From Vibrio metoecus (GTDB lineage Bacteria > Pseudomonadota > Gammaproteobacteria > Enterobacterales > Vibrionaceae): a stretch of DNA of 64,000 bases. A program made the position numbers and the translations under genes. Shown here piece after piece: positions 55,201 through 62,930 of this stretch. The notes beneath the pieces are model-generated. The model was not told where the DNA came from. It did not search any database and was given only the letters and a program-made list of their open reading frames with translations. Position 1 is the stretch's first letter, and the number at the start of each line of letters is the position of its first letter. Location of the stretch: positions 620,001 to 684,000 of the forward strand of contig NZ_CP035687.1 of NCBI RefSeq assembly GCF_009665255.1, read 5' to 3'.

Positions 55201-55471
55201 TGTCAGGAGACCACACCGGCATCTCACTGTATACGCCACTTTCAGTTAAGGCAGTAGCCTCTCCTCCTTGTGCCGGCACCAACCAGATTTGCCCAGCATA
55301 AGTAAACGCAATCTGCTGCCCATTCGGTGAAAGCGCAATATCTCTTAACCACGTGGGATGGGAATAAGACGGTTCTAGCTGCTGATTTGCGCTTGCAATG
55401 CCCACCATTGGGGCATTCATAAACAGAGCCAACAGCAACGCAGAACGCAAAGTGAAACGGGGCAAGGGCAT
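52214..55471 (-). CDS. Exported tricorn-like protease (S41)
   Basis: The 1085-residue protein has a signal peptide (about 1-29, ending ASAN), two beta-propeller regions made of WD40-like PD40 repeats (about 35-340 and 350-680, e.g. PVWSPDSQSLAFSANRYGEGDVF), then a tricorn C-terminal part. The latter has a helical core (about 710-770), a PDZ domain (about 775-860, LGLYYDDRYRGKGIRVKSVLPGSPAD) and an S41 protease domain (about 890-1060). NADSYSDGSIVPYF (about 981-994) corresponds to the tricorn nucleophile segment. It degrades peptides, and the export signal places it in the periplasm. Peptide substrates unknown. Confidence 0.9.
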   Translation of the reverse strand: MPLPRFTLRSALLLALFMNAPMVGIASANQQLEPSYSHPTWLRDIALSPNGQQIAFTYAGQIWLVPAQGGEATALTESGVYSEMPVWSPDSQSLAFSANRYGEGDVFILAVQGGESRRLTYHGAKDTPYAFSADGTQLYFASRRLGDDQADANVKQGSFTAQLYSIPVTGGRERMVLPIAVSDLAVSPTQRDILYTNQPSDEQPWRKGAISDATRDIWRWSPQTGQHVQLTSFRGEDRNPVWGADGSSMYYLSERGGSFNVWQQRFDGSEPVAITAHEKLPVRFLSASLQGDLVYGFDGEIWRLQAGAKQPQKVAVSIRRSAMPDGRHSVNFNHETTEMVVSPSSPEVAIIARGDVYVVSLLSGLTKRITDTPEAERNITFSSDGYRLIYASERGGSWDIYQSYVNDGGKSFSTSLDIVEEPVLTATEDLTQPLYSPDRKRIAYRENSNTLKVYDIGQDKTYTLLDAQTLYSYIDSDLDYQWSPDSQYIVTRDRAAFNSDVQLLKFDGSEAPINLSNSGFSESAPQFSVDGQWVYWLTDAKGLRDIDDLPVQFDVYGVALNRQAKFNFGKTAEQQWLDDEQAADHELNDRESVPITATMVESQGLKLRTMRMTPTSLDIIFKHLTRDNHHLIIAHRVGDSVQISQIDLGSGEMMTLFSRFSEDAMLLAMAADDESLLIIGEHGIENLNVVTRETEFVRYEANAYFDFRAEVAYLFEHAWRLTQSKFYDPQMHGVDWAGYGEQYRKHLPSIRTYSDFAELLSEMVGELNVSHTGASFAASNPSWEEPASLGLYYDDRYRGKGIRVKSVLPGSPADTYQSPIKAGAIIYSVNGKEISDQQDIHRFLNFTQGKLTRLSVLTPGEEKAQNFTLVPIGLEEESELLYQQWVEQRRALVEKLSGGRLGYVHLAAMDAASFERMQNDMFGRERDKLGLVVDVRFNAGGWLHDQIMEILSGTRHSSLQTRDGYVVSSFPERRWAKPSIMLANADSYSDGSIVPYFYQREGLGKLVGERVPGTGTAVIWEQQQEPGLIYGVPQLGLKDDQGRWFENQEIVPDILVYNDPESIIAGEDRQLSAAVEALLIEIGLQ

Positions 55472-55613
55472 CGTTTTTCCTTATCAGTAGATTGGCATAC
55501 ATCATTTTTTAAAATGAAACGTTACCCTAACTCGATAAGAACGTCTAAATCATTTCATCTGATAAAGACGATTGCCCCACCCTCATAACCTATATTGGCG
55601 AGAAATGAGCGAT

Positions 55614-55901
55614 TTACACCGCGCGATGACGTAAGTGTTGCCACTCAGGATGGCGTTCAAGGTAGTGCACAACATAACTGCATACCGGTACCACCGTGAA
55701 CCCTGCACGTTCAATTTCAGGTAATACACTTTCCATCATCACTTTTCCGTACCCTTTGCCTTGTAACTCGTCAGGCACTCTAGTCGAAGTAATATGCAGC
55801 ACGTTATCTTGTTGCTGATATTTCACTACGGCTTGATAGTCGCCTTCCAGTGTCACTCGATAGCAGTTATTTGCAGCATCATGTTGCACAACGTGGGTCA
55901 T
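55614..55901 (-). CDS. Small GNAT-type N-acetyltransferase (YjdJ-like)
   Basis: The 95-residue, minimal GNAT-fold protein has the acetyl-CoA loop DELQGKGYGKVMMESVLPE (about 52-70) and the typical C-terminal VVPVCSYVVHYLERHPEW. The substrate is unknown for this small family. It is preceded by GTATGACCC-type start context at ATG 55901 with AAGGATTC upstream. Monocistronic. Confidence 0.88.
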   Translation of the reverse strand: MTHVVQHDAANNCYRVTLEGDYQAVVKYQQQDNVLHITSTRVPDELQGKGYGKVMMESVLPEIERAGFTVVPVCSYVVHYLERHPEWQHLRHRAV

Positions 55902-56031
55902 ACTGAATCCTTTTCTGATAGATAGATCAAATTTGTTGGAGACTCTCTGAATTGAATCTACACTTATCTCACCATAGAATTCAATGGACTGAACGACATG
56001 TATAAGTCGTATCGCAACACGGAGAGGTTAA

Positions 56032-56790
56032 ATGAATTCACGGCCCGCTGAAAAAATTGATGATAATAATGGGCAACTGCAGACTCAACGAAGCAAGACC
56101 GTTTCGACGATAAACAGCACGGATGCGCTGGCGATGGTCGAACACGGCAGTGAACTGACTTTAAGTATTACCACCCCAGTGGGAACAAAATTTGTCTGCC
56201 GGACCCCGTTTATTGGGACTCATACCGACAAATTTTTGCTCGTTGAAATGCCCAAAATTTCTGCTGACGATTTGCAATTCTTCTTTCAAGAAGGGTTCTG
56301 GATGAACATTCGCGCCATCTCACCAAGAGGAGAAGGCGCACTGATTCATTTCCGTAGTCAATTGATGCACATCTTGCAAGAGCCCGTTCCACTCGCCTTT
56401 TTATCGATCCCGAATACGATGCAAGTCTCGCAATTGCGTAAAGAGCCAAGGTTTGAGCTGAATTTGGCAGGTAAGGTCGTGTTTGATGAACACCGTGGTG
56501 ATTGTGAGCTGCGTGACTTATCCCGTAGTGGCTGTCGTTTCATTACGCCACCTTTAGGCAAAACTTACCAAGTCGGCGACCTTGTGGCTCTTGAGATATT
56601 TTCTGACTTACGGGGGACCCAAAGTTTCCCACCTTTGACTGGTAAAATTTGTAACTTACAGCGTTCGCTACATCATGCGCGCTATGGGTTGGAATTTAAT
56701 GAAGAAGGCAAAACTAACGCTAAAAACTTGCTCGCTCAATTGAAGTTTAATGGCACCAAATTAACACTCAATACAGACAAGAAAGCGTAA
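56032..56790 (+). CDS. plzD: PilZ-domain c-di-GMP receptor PlzD
   Basis: The 252-residue cytoplasmic protein has an N-terminal YcgR-like beta-barrel (about 25-130) and a C-terminal PilZ domain (about 134-245). The c-di-GMP site is intact: R136-K-E-P-R140 with L135 before it, and the DLSRSGCRF motif (about 167-175). L135, R136 and R140 match the published V. cholerae VCA0042/PlzD numbering. That protein binds c-di-GMP and changes domain packing. RBS GGAGAGG before ATG 56032. It is a receiver for signals made or broken by the GGDEF/EAL proteins in this window. Confidence 0.95.
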   Translation: MNSRPAEKIDDNNGQLQTQRSKTVSTINSTDALAMVEHGSELTLSITTPVGTKFVCRTPFIGTHTDKFLLVEMPKISADDLQFFFQEGFWMNIRAISPRGEGALIHFRSQLMHILQEPVPLAFLSIPNTMQVSQLRKEPRFELNLAGKVVFDEHRGDCELRDLSRSGCRFITPPLGKTYQVGDLVALEIFSDLRGTQSFPPLTGKICNLQRSLHHARYGLEFNEEGKTNAKNLLAQLKFNGTKLTLNTDKKA

Positions 56791-56837
56791 CCCTTTGAAA
56801 GCACCACGGCGAATAGCGATGGTGAGATGACCATAAG

Positions 56838-56876
56838 AAAACCCCCAGTCGATCTATAACGACTGGGGGTTTTTGT
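56838..56876. terminator. Bidirectional terminator between plzD and gltS
   Basis: AAAACCCCCAGTC / GACTGGGGGTTTT (13-bp perfect stem) between convergent genes. Confidence 0.92.
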
Positions 56877-56906
56877 TAATGAAACAGCGCGCGATCAATC
56901 AAGAGA

Positions 56907-58133
56907 TTATCCCAAAAAGGAAATGTACCCTTGGAGAATGATCAAATTCACGATATCGATGAAAAAAGCCCCCACAATCGGTACCACCATAAACGCTTGT
57001 GGTGAAGGGCCAAAGCGTTTCACCACTGAGCCCATGTTCATCACGGCAGTAGGGGTTGCGCCTAAACCAAAACCGCAATGCCCCGCAGAGATCACAGCGG
57101 CATCGTAGTTTGCTCCCATCACTTTGAACGTAACGAAGTAGCAAAAAATCCCTAATACCACGGATTGAATAGCCAAGATCACCAGAAACGGCAGTGCTAA
57201 ATCAAAAATATTCCACAATTTCAGGCTCATCAGAGCCATGGCCAAAAATAGCGATAAAGAAACCGTCCCCAAAATATCGACCGTTTCAGCATCCACCTTG
57301 CGTAACTTAGTCACCTCCAGCAGATTAGTGATAAAGACCCCAATGAATAAGGCATACACAAAATCTGGGATCATCAACCAGCGGATCTCAAATGTCTTAA
57401 CCCAAGCCTCAAGGTACTTCGCCCCTGTAACGCATATGAGCAAGATAAACAGAATTTCAATCACCTTTTTCGCGGTGACTTTATCTTCTTCATATTCGTT
57501 ATACGTCACTAACTCAGGAAAACGCGAGTGCGTTTGCGTACCGCGCCCGTATTCAGATTCAATACCGTGTTTATCGATCAGCTTCTGCGCAACAGGGCTA
57601 CCAATGATACCGCCAATAATTAAACCGAACGTGGCTGATGCCATCGCGATTTCTAAAGTGTTCGTTAAGCCATAGTTTTCCGCAAACGTATTGGCCCATG
57701 CGGCACCCGTGCCATGCCCACCAGATAACGTAATCGAGCCTGCGATTAACCCCAATAACGGATCCAAGCCCAGCCCAGCAGCCAGCGAAACCCCCACCCC
57801 ATTTTGGATGATGATGAACACTGAAGCGACCGCCAAAAATAGAAATACTTTCGCCCCACCTTTCACAAGCTGGGTGTAGTTCGCGGCGAGCCCCACAGTG
57901 CTGAAGAACATCAGCATGAAAACGTTTTGCAGTGGCAGTGAAAATTCCATATCGATGCCCTGAAAGTGTAATCCCGTGATCACACAAGCAACCACTAATC
58001 CACCGACAATCGGTTCGGGAATATTGAACTTCGTTAGAATGGGCAATTTGGCATTAATAAAATGCCCTAAGAATAGGACGCTGATAGCAATCAGGAAAGA
58101 CTCTAATGCTCCAATTGAAATGATCTGATTCAT
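56907..58133 (-). CDS. gltS: Sodium/glutamate symporter GltS
   Basis: The 408-residue inner-membrane protein of the ESS family has two inverted repeats of five helices and re-entrant loops. GltS signatures are TIGLAANYTQL-like STVGLAANY (about 77-85), ITLSGGHGTGAAWANTFAENYGL (about 133-155) in the first half and SAGHCGFGLGATPTAVMNMGSV (about 350-371) in the second. It imports glutamate with sodium. A structured RNA with a terminator lies 220 bases upstream on the same strand. Confidence 0.95.
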   Translation of the reverse strand: MNQIISIGALESFLIAISVLFLGHFINAKLPILTKFNIPEPIVGGLVVACVITGLHFQGIDMEFSLPLQNVFMLMFFSTVGLAANYTQLVKGGAKVFLFLAVASVFIIIQNGVGVSLAAGLGLDPLLGLIAGSITLSGGHGTGAAWANTFAENYGLTNTLEIAMASATFGLIIGGIIGSPVAQKLIDKHGIESEYGRGTQTHSRFPELVTYNEYEEDKVTAKKVIEILFILLICVTGAKYLEAWVKTFEIRWLMIPDFVYALFIGVFITNLLEVTKLRKVDAETVDILGTVSLSLFLAMALMSLKLWNIFDLALPFLVILAIQSVVLGIFCYFVTFKVMGANYDAAVISAGHCGFGLGATPTAVMNMGSVVKRFGPSPQAFMVVPIVGAFFIDIVNLIILQGYISFLG

Positions 58134-58354
58134 AGTACCTCTTTATTTTTCAGGCTCATCTCTCCTTGATAAGCGGGCGTCAAAACCATTTGGCGACGCC
58201 AAAACACAACATCACTCCAGTGCGATAGTTATCCTCTAATAAACGGCCAAACGACCATATAAAGCAATGATATTGAACGGACAAATTTCCATTTAATGCT
58301 AATTTCTAGCAAAAAATTAGTGAAAATGGCGGGCGATCATACCCAAAAGACAAA

Positions 58355-58490
58355 AAAATAGCCAATCGCAAGAACCGCGATTGGCTTATATATGGTGTGA
58401 ACAATTCTATTCACTAACAACGTCAGTTGGCTAGGTGACCCTCGGCTTAACAAGGGTCACATAAACTAATGCACGAACTGTGCCAACTTA
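58355..58490 (-). ncRNA. Candidate structured RNA with intrinsic terminator upstream of gltS
   Basis: Read on the minus strand: a stem AGTTG/CAACT (58488-58484 with 58429-58425) encloses two hairpins, GCAC-GTGC (58483-58471) and GTGACCCT-AGGGTCAC (58460-58435). A further hairpin GTGAA/TTCAC follows. Last comes a 10-bp terminator stem AGCCAATCGC/GCGATTGGCT (58386-58360) followed by TATTTTTTTG. No ORF precedes it on that strand. It is either a small RNA or a gltS leader element. See the finding. Confidence 0.5.
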
Positions 58491-58549
58491 ATAAACCCTT
58501 ATTTTTGTGATGCTTTGTCAGAAAATTCTGACTCAAACCCCGATTTGTT

Positions 58550-58575
58550 GCAATTTGCAATTTGCAATTTGCAAT
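58550..58575. repeat. Heptanucleotide tandem repeat GCAATTT
   Basis: Three full units (58550-58556, 58557-58563, 58564-58570) and a partial GCAAT (58571-58575). Copy number could vary between strains. It lies upstream of both the structured RNA and popT. Confidence 0.85.
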
Positions 58576-58586
58576 GAAACCGCAAT

Positions 58587-58694
58587 ATGAATATGAACCT
58601 TATTGTTGAGCATCAGGTAATGTTATCGCTCGCCGAATCTACCGGAGTTGCAACGATGAAACCGATCAACCGCTTAGCGCTTAACTACAAGTGA
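58587..58694 (+). CDS. Possible short upstream frame (35 codons)
   Basis: ATG 58587 to TGA 58692-58694 reads MNMNLIVEHQVMLSLAESTG and on. It has no ribosome site at its start. An internal ATG (MKPINRLALNYK, about 58656) has GGAG in front and would give a 12-residue leader peptide. Weak evidence; may be chance. Confidence 0.15.
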   Translation: MNMNLIVEHQVMLSLAESTGVATMKPINRLALNYK

Positions 58695-58742
58695 AAAAAG
58701 AACGGGTATACTATCCGCCTAATTCAATTGGCAGGAAAAACA

Positions 58743-59654
58743 ATGAACTACTTGAGCACCTACTTCAAAGGGCTAGCAATGGGCGCCGCCGATGTTGTTC
58801 CCGGCGTTTCTGGCGGAACCATCGCCTTCATTACCGGCATTTATGACACTCTGCTTGAAAGCATTCGCCGTATCAACCCTAGCCTAGTGGGTGTGCTAAA
58901 AGCACAAGGCTTAGCCGGTGCCTTTCGTCATATCAATGGCTGGTTTTTGATCACGTTATTTGGGGGCATCTTCACCAGTATTGCTACCTTGGCCAAACTC
59001 ATTTCTTGGCTGCTCGTGGCCCATCCCGTGCCAATCTGGTCATTTTTCTTTGGTCTGATTGTGGTTTCTGTGTGGCATATGCTGCGCCAGGTTGAGCAAA
59101 AAACCTTTTCACGCCTACTGTGGCTGATTGCCGGAGCCCTATTTGCTTACGGGATTACCGTGCTAAAGCCGTTACACTTAGAGCCCACTTACCTCAATGT
59201 CATGCTCTCCGGAGCGATTGCCATTTGTGCCATGATTCTACCCGGTATTTCTGGCAGCTTTATTTTGCTGCTGATCGGTATGTATGCTCCAGTACTTGGT
59301 GCGGTAAAAACACTGCAGATCGATATTCTGCTGCTGTTTTTAAGTGGATGCGTGATGGGCCTGCTCAGTTTCTCACATGTGCTCTCTTGGCTATTACGGC
59401 GCCATCGAGACATTACCTTAACTTTCCTGACTGGCCTCATGCTCGGCACATTACCGAAAATCTGGCCTTGGAAAGAAACTCTCTCTTGGCGTGTGAATTC
59501 CAGTGGAGAACAAGTTCCTTTGCTGCAACGCAATCTCTCTCCTTTTGAGTTTGAAGCGCTCACATCACAACCGTCGCAATGGGTGTTGGCGATTGTGGTC
59601 ATGCTTGCCGCGGTTGCACTGGTATTGGGGCTAGAAAAATTCGCAGAGAAGTAA
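58743..59654 (+). CDS. popT: DUF368 undecaprenyl-phosphate translocase PopT
   Basis: The 303-residue inner-membrane protein has about eight to ten helices and a duplicated signature typical of DUF368: GAADVVPGVSGGTIAFITGIYDTLL (about 14-38) and MILPGISGSFILLLIGMY (about 166-183). DUF368 proteins were shown to recycle undecaprenyl phosphate across the membrane; the V. cholerae member (VCA0040 by memory) is one of the described cases. ATG 58743 has AGGA at proper spacing, better than TTG 58728. Confidence 0.92.
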   Translation: MNYLSTYFKGLAMGAADVVPGVSGGTIAFITGIYDTLLESIRRINPSLVGVLKAQGLAGAFRHINGWFLITLFGGIFTSIATLAKLISWLLVAHPVPIWSFFFGLIVVSVWHMLRQVEQKTFSRLLWLIAGALFAYGITVLKPLHLEPTYLNVMLSGAIAICAMILPGISGSFILLLIGMYAPVLGAVKTLQIDILLLFLSGCVMGLLSFSHVLSWLLRRHRDITLTFLTGLMLGTLPKIWPWKETLSWRVNSSGEQVPLLQRNLSPFEFEALTSQPSQWVLAIVVMLAAVALVLGLEKFAEK

Positions 59655-59698
59655 TTTTCTACCCCGATAAAACATTCCATCATCCTCAATATCATCAC

Positions 59699-59729
59699 AT
59701 CAAGGCGATCAGTATCGCCTTGATTTTTA
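59699..59729 (+). terminator. Terminator after popT
   Basis: ATCAAGGCGAT / ATCGCCTTGAT with a 4-base loop is followed by TTTTAT. Confidence 0.88.
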
Positions 59730-59822
59730 TAAGAGCCGCTGCACATTTCTCCCGTTGACAAACCTCGAAATAAGTCGGCTCATGCTAACATCACCTCACT
59801 CACTCAATTTGGGATTACTGAT

Positions 59823-60245
59823 GTGAAGAATATACTCAAAGGAATTGCGCTCCTCCTTGCGCTCTGCGCAGGTTTTTTTGCCAATGACCTCCTCACCTGG
59901 TTGCAACAACCCCAACGAAACCTCAGTGATTACTGCTTACTTTCGACGAGTGATTGTCAGCAAGCGGGAGTCACTATGCGCCTTGCCCAAGATAACGCTC
60001 ATCCGCTGATGGCAAATCGACTCACTGTGCGCTGGCCAAATACCAACGCACAAAACCTGATCTTGACCTTAGACGGTCTTGAAATGAACATGGGCAGCGC
60101 AAAATTTTCGCTATCTCCCACCGAAGAAGGCACCTACGTCGCAGACATTATTTTGCCTGTCTGTACCGCTGACGCGATGACTTGGATTGGCGAGTTGAGC
60201 GATGGTCAACAAACCGTTTACCCAGCAATTAGGATGGAACGATGA
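59823..60245 (+). CDS. Small exported/membrane protein of the copper-delivery operon
   Basis: The 140-residue protein has an N-terminal hydrophobic segment (about 5-25, signal or anchor) and a beta-rich periplasmic part (about 35-140), with cysteines in DYCLLSTSDCQQAG (about 37-50) and near 117 (ILPVCTADAMTW). The beta-sandwich-like pattern resembles FixH/YtkA-type proteins, but I cannot assign it. It overlaps the SCO1 gene by 4 bases (ATGA), so it is coupled to copper delivery. Confidence 0.7.
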   Translation: MKNILKGIALLLALCAGFFANDLLTWLQQPQRNLSDYCLLSTSDCQQAGVTMRLAQDNAHPLMANRLTVRWPNTNAQNLILTLDGLEMNMGSAKFSLSPTEEGTYVADIILPVCTADAMTWIGELSDGQQTVYPAIRMER

Positions 60246-60832
60246 GTAAGAATTGGTCACTGATTTTAGTGGTGGCTTTCACCCTCGGGTTTGGTGTGAA
60301 AGCGTATCTTGATAGCCAACATAAACTGGCGGCAGAAAGCACTGCTCCGCTAGCATTATTGGGTGAAAACCAACAAGCGGTACAGCTCTTTGATCCAGCA
60401 GATCCCAGAATCCGCATCGTCTATTTTGGTTTTACGCGTTGCCCAGACGTTTGTCCAACTTCTTTAGCCATGCTATCGGCGGCCTTAAACCAAGTCGATG
60501 ACAACGCTAAATCACAATTACGTCCGATGTTTATTTCGCTTGATCCTGAACGCGATGATGCCAAGCTCGCGGCTCAATACGCCCACTATTTTCATCCCAT
60601 GATCGAAGGTGCATCAGGCTCAATCGAGACCACGCAACAGCTTGCCCAAAAATACGGTGTCATTTTTCGTAAAACGGAATTACCCAATTCAGAGCTGAAA
60701 TACACCTTAGATCACAGCTCTTATTTCTATTTCTTGCAGCCAGATGGCACCTTGATCAATAAAGTGCCGCATACCCAAGACCCCGCACCGATCGTGGATG
60801 CGATACAAAAAGTCATACATTCAAAAGGATAA
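60242..60832 (+). CDS. SCO1/SenC-family copper chaperone
   Basis: The 196-residue membrane-anchored thioredoxin-fold protein has one N-terminal helix (about 5-20). The Cu-binding motif CPDVCPTS (about 66-73) sits in GFTRCPDVCPTSLAML, and the copper-ligand His in LDHSSYFYFLQPDG (about 158). SCO proteins help build the CuA or CuB centre of cytochrome oxidase. Middle gene of a three-gene operon. Confidence 0.93.
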   Translation: MSKNWSLILVVAFTLGFGVKAYLDSQHKLAAESTAPLALLGENQQAVQLFDPADPRIRIVYFGFTRCPDVCPTSLAMLSAALNQVDDNAKSQLRPMFISLDPERDDAKLAAQYAHYFHPMIEGASGSIETTQQLAQKYGVIFRKTELPNSELKYTLDHSSYFYFLQPDGTLINKVPHTQDPAPIVDAIQKVIHSKG

Positions 60833-60836
60833 TTTG

Positions 60837-61289
60837 ATGAAACTGAAAACCATGCTTCTTGCTAGCCTACTGCTTAGCACATCAGCCTTAGCTCAATCAG
60901 ACATCATGGTTCACCAAGCTTATGCGCGTGCGACTCCTCCTGCCGCAGTCAATAGCGCCTTTTTTGGTGAAGTAATGAACCACAGTGATGTGGAGCGCTA
61001 CATTGTTTCCGCCAGCAGCGAAGTGGCTGCCAAAGTGGAGCTGCATGACGTCATTAAAGAAGGTGATGTGATGAAAATGCGCCAAGTGCCTGAATTTGTT
61101 ATCCCTGCCAAAGGTACCTTAGTGTTAAAACCAGGCAGTTTCCACATCATGCTGCTTGAATTGAAAAAGCCACTGCAAGAGGGCGAGAACATCGAAGTGG
61201 AAATCACGTTTAAAAACGGGGAGAAGCAAATGATTACGGCACCGGTGAAAAAAGTGATGTCCGGTATGGCTGAGCACAGCTCTCACTAG
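60837..61289 (+). CDS. Periplasmic copper chaperone PCu(A)C
   Basis: The 150-residue precursor has a signal peptide (about 1-19, ALA before QSD) and the PCuAC signature H(M)x10Mx21HxM: VELHDVIKEGDVMKM (about 62-76) and PGSFHIMLLEL (about 99-109). It hands Cu(I) to oxidase assembly together with SCO1. ATG 60837 follows the SCO1 stop by 4 bases with AGGATAA. A C-terminal His-rich tail (MAEHSSH) may also bind metal. Confidence 0.92.
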   Translation: MKLKTMLLASLLLSTSALAQSDIMVHQAYARATPPAAVNSAFFGEVMNHSDVERYIVSASSEVAAKVELHDVIKEGDVMKMRQVPEFVIPAKGTLVLKPGSFHIMLLELKKPLQEGENIEVEITFKNGEKQMITAPVKKVMSGMAEHSSH

Positions 61290-61622
61290 CGTCTTGATGA
61301 GTAAGCACTGTACCGCAGGGCTTACTCAACTAACTTCCCCTCACCACTACCCTCTCACCTCTTTCCAAGACTTATCCATCGTTCTGTTTTCCCCTCTTTT
61401 TATTACGTTTTTTACTTATCTGTGTCGCATGCACAGTCCTCAAGCTACGCTTTTTCAGCACTTGGCAACAAATTCATCACTTCCTCTCAAAATCCACAAC
61501 TTATCACGCCGATTATCAATTATCGGTAGACACATTATCTTGTGCGGTTAATATTGGAGACCTTCAGGATTTATGACTGAAGTAACAATAATTCAAATCT
61601 TTTATGATTCGCAGGGATAACT
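61290..61622. other. Gap between PCuAC gene and sstT
   Basis: A hairpin GAGTAAGC/GCTTACTC (61299-61327) without a T tract may end the copper operon. A second small inverted repeat CTTCAG/CTGAAG (61563-61581) lies in the sstT leader. No gene seen. Confidence 0.4.
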
Positions 61623-62882
61623 ATGCAAAACAACTCGTTTTTCGCCCGTTTTGCGCGTGGAAATCTGGTATTACAAATCTTAGCTGGCATCCTGTTAGGT
61701 GCTGCCCTAGCTATTTTTTCACCAGAAAACGCCCAAAAAGTGGGATTACTAGGTAATTTATTTGTAGGTGCATTGAAAGCCGTTGCACCAGTGTTGGTGT
61801 TTATTCTGGTTGCGTCCTCTATCGCTAACCAAAAGAAAAATCAACACACTTACATGCGTCCGATCGTTGTGCTGTACCTATTCGGCACCTTTTCAGCAGC
61901 ACTGACCGCCGTTATTCTTAGCTTCCTGTTTCCAACCACACTCGCGCTTGTCAGCGGTGCGGAAGGAGCAACACCACCGCAAGGTATTGCAGAAGTTCTT
62001 AACACGCTGCTGTTCAAATTGGTCGATAACCCAGTGAATGCTCTGATGAGCGCTAACTACATCGGCATTTTGGCTTGGGGGGTGGGTTTAGGTTTAGCGC
62101 TTCATCATGCCTCTGCAACCACCAAAGCGGTATTTGAAGACCTCAGCCATGGCATCTCACAAATTGTGCGCTTTATTATTCGTCTCGCACCATTTGGTAT
62201 TTTTGGCCTAGTAGCCGCAACGTTCGCGACCACAGGTTTTGGTGCTCTGGCCGGTTATGCTCAATTACTCGCCGTACTGCTCGGGGCAATGGTCTTTATC
62301 GCATTGGTCGTGAACCCGCTGATCGTTTACTACAAAATCCGTCGTAACCCTTTCCCACTGGTTTTACAGTGCTTACGTGAAAGTGGCGTGACCGCATTTT
62401 TCACTCGTTCTAGCGCCGCGAATATCCCAGTGAACATGGCGTTGTGTGAAAAACTCAAGCTCGATGAAGATACGTACTCAGTTTCCATCCCTCTGGGGGC
62501 CACCATCAACATGGCTGGCGCGGCCATCACCATCACGGTACTGACTCTCGCTGCGGTTCATACTATGGGCATTGAGGTCGATCTGATGACAGCACTGCTT
62601 CTGAGCGTAGTTGCCGCTGTATCCGCGTGTGGTGCATCTGGCGTTGCTGGCGGCTCACTGCTGTTGATCCCGCTGGCGTGTGGTCTGTTTGGTATTTCCA
62701 ACGATGTCGCGATGCAAGTCGTCGCAGTTGGTTTCATCATCGGCGTGATTCAAGACTCAGCAGAAACGGCGTTGAACAGCTCAACCGACGTTCTTTTCAC
62801 GGCAGCGGTTTGCCAAGCAGCCCAAGAGCAAAAGGCGACAAGTTCAGCAAACCGTTATGATTCAGAAGTCACCATGAAATAA
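61623..62882 (+). CDS. sstT: Serine/threonine:sodium symporter SstT
   Basis: The 419-residue inner-membrane protein of the DAACS (GltP-type) family. Family motifs are FFTRSSAANIPVNMALCEKL (about 259-278), SIPLGATINMAGAAITITVL (about 289-308) and the C-terminal VAVGFIIGVIQDSAETALNSSTDVLFTAAVC (about 370-400) with SstT-like residues. It imports Ser and Thr with sodium. GCAGGGATAA precedes ATG 61623. Confidence 0.94.
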   Translation: MQNNSFFARFARGNLVLQILAGILLGAALAIFSPENAQKVGLLGNLFVGALKAVAPVLVFILVASSIANQKKNQHTYMRPIVVLYLFGTFSAALTAVILSFLFPTTLALVSGAEGATPPQGIAEVLNTLLFKLVDNPVNALMSANYIGILAWGVGLGLALHHASATTKAVFEDLSHGISQIVRFIIRLAPFGIFGLVAATFATTGFGALAGYAQLLAVLLGAMVFIALVVNPLIVYYKIRRNPFPLVLQCLRESGVTAFFTRSSAANIPVNMALCEKLKLDEDTYSVSIPLGATINMAGAAITITVLTLAAVHTMGIEVDLMTALLLSVVAAVSACGASGVAGGSLLLIPLACGLFGISNDVAMQVVAVGFIIGVIQDSAETALNSSTDVLFTAAVCQAAQEQKATSSANRYDSEVTMK

Positions 62883-62900
62883 TGCTTTCGCATGACGTAA

Positions 62901-62930
62901 AAAATGGGCGTAATGCCCATTTTTTTTATA
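62901..62930. terminator. Terminator between sstT and PAP2 gene
   Basis: AAAATGGGC / GCCCATTTT with a 5-base loop is followed by TTTTTATA. It overlaps the 3-prime end of the PAP2 gene. Confidence 0.88.

Larger units (their letters stand above)
58134..58742. other. Long gene-free region between gltS and popT
   Basis: A 609-base gap between divergent genes. It holds the structured RNA (58355-58490), a 7-bp tandem repeat (58550-58575) and a 35-codon open frame (58587-58694). A TATACT (about 58708) close to popT may be its -10 hexamer. 58134-58350 shows only an AT-rich gltS upstream region. Confidence 0.5.

Noticed and set aside
59189..59761. 190-codon minus-strand frame
   Set aside because: It is antisense to popT and crosses its terminator; no protein features.
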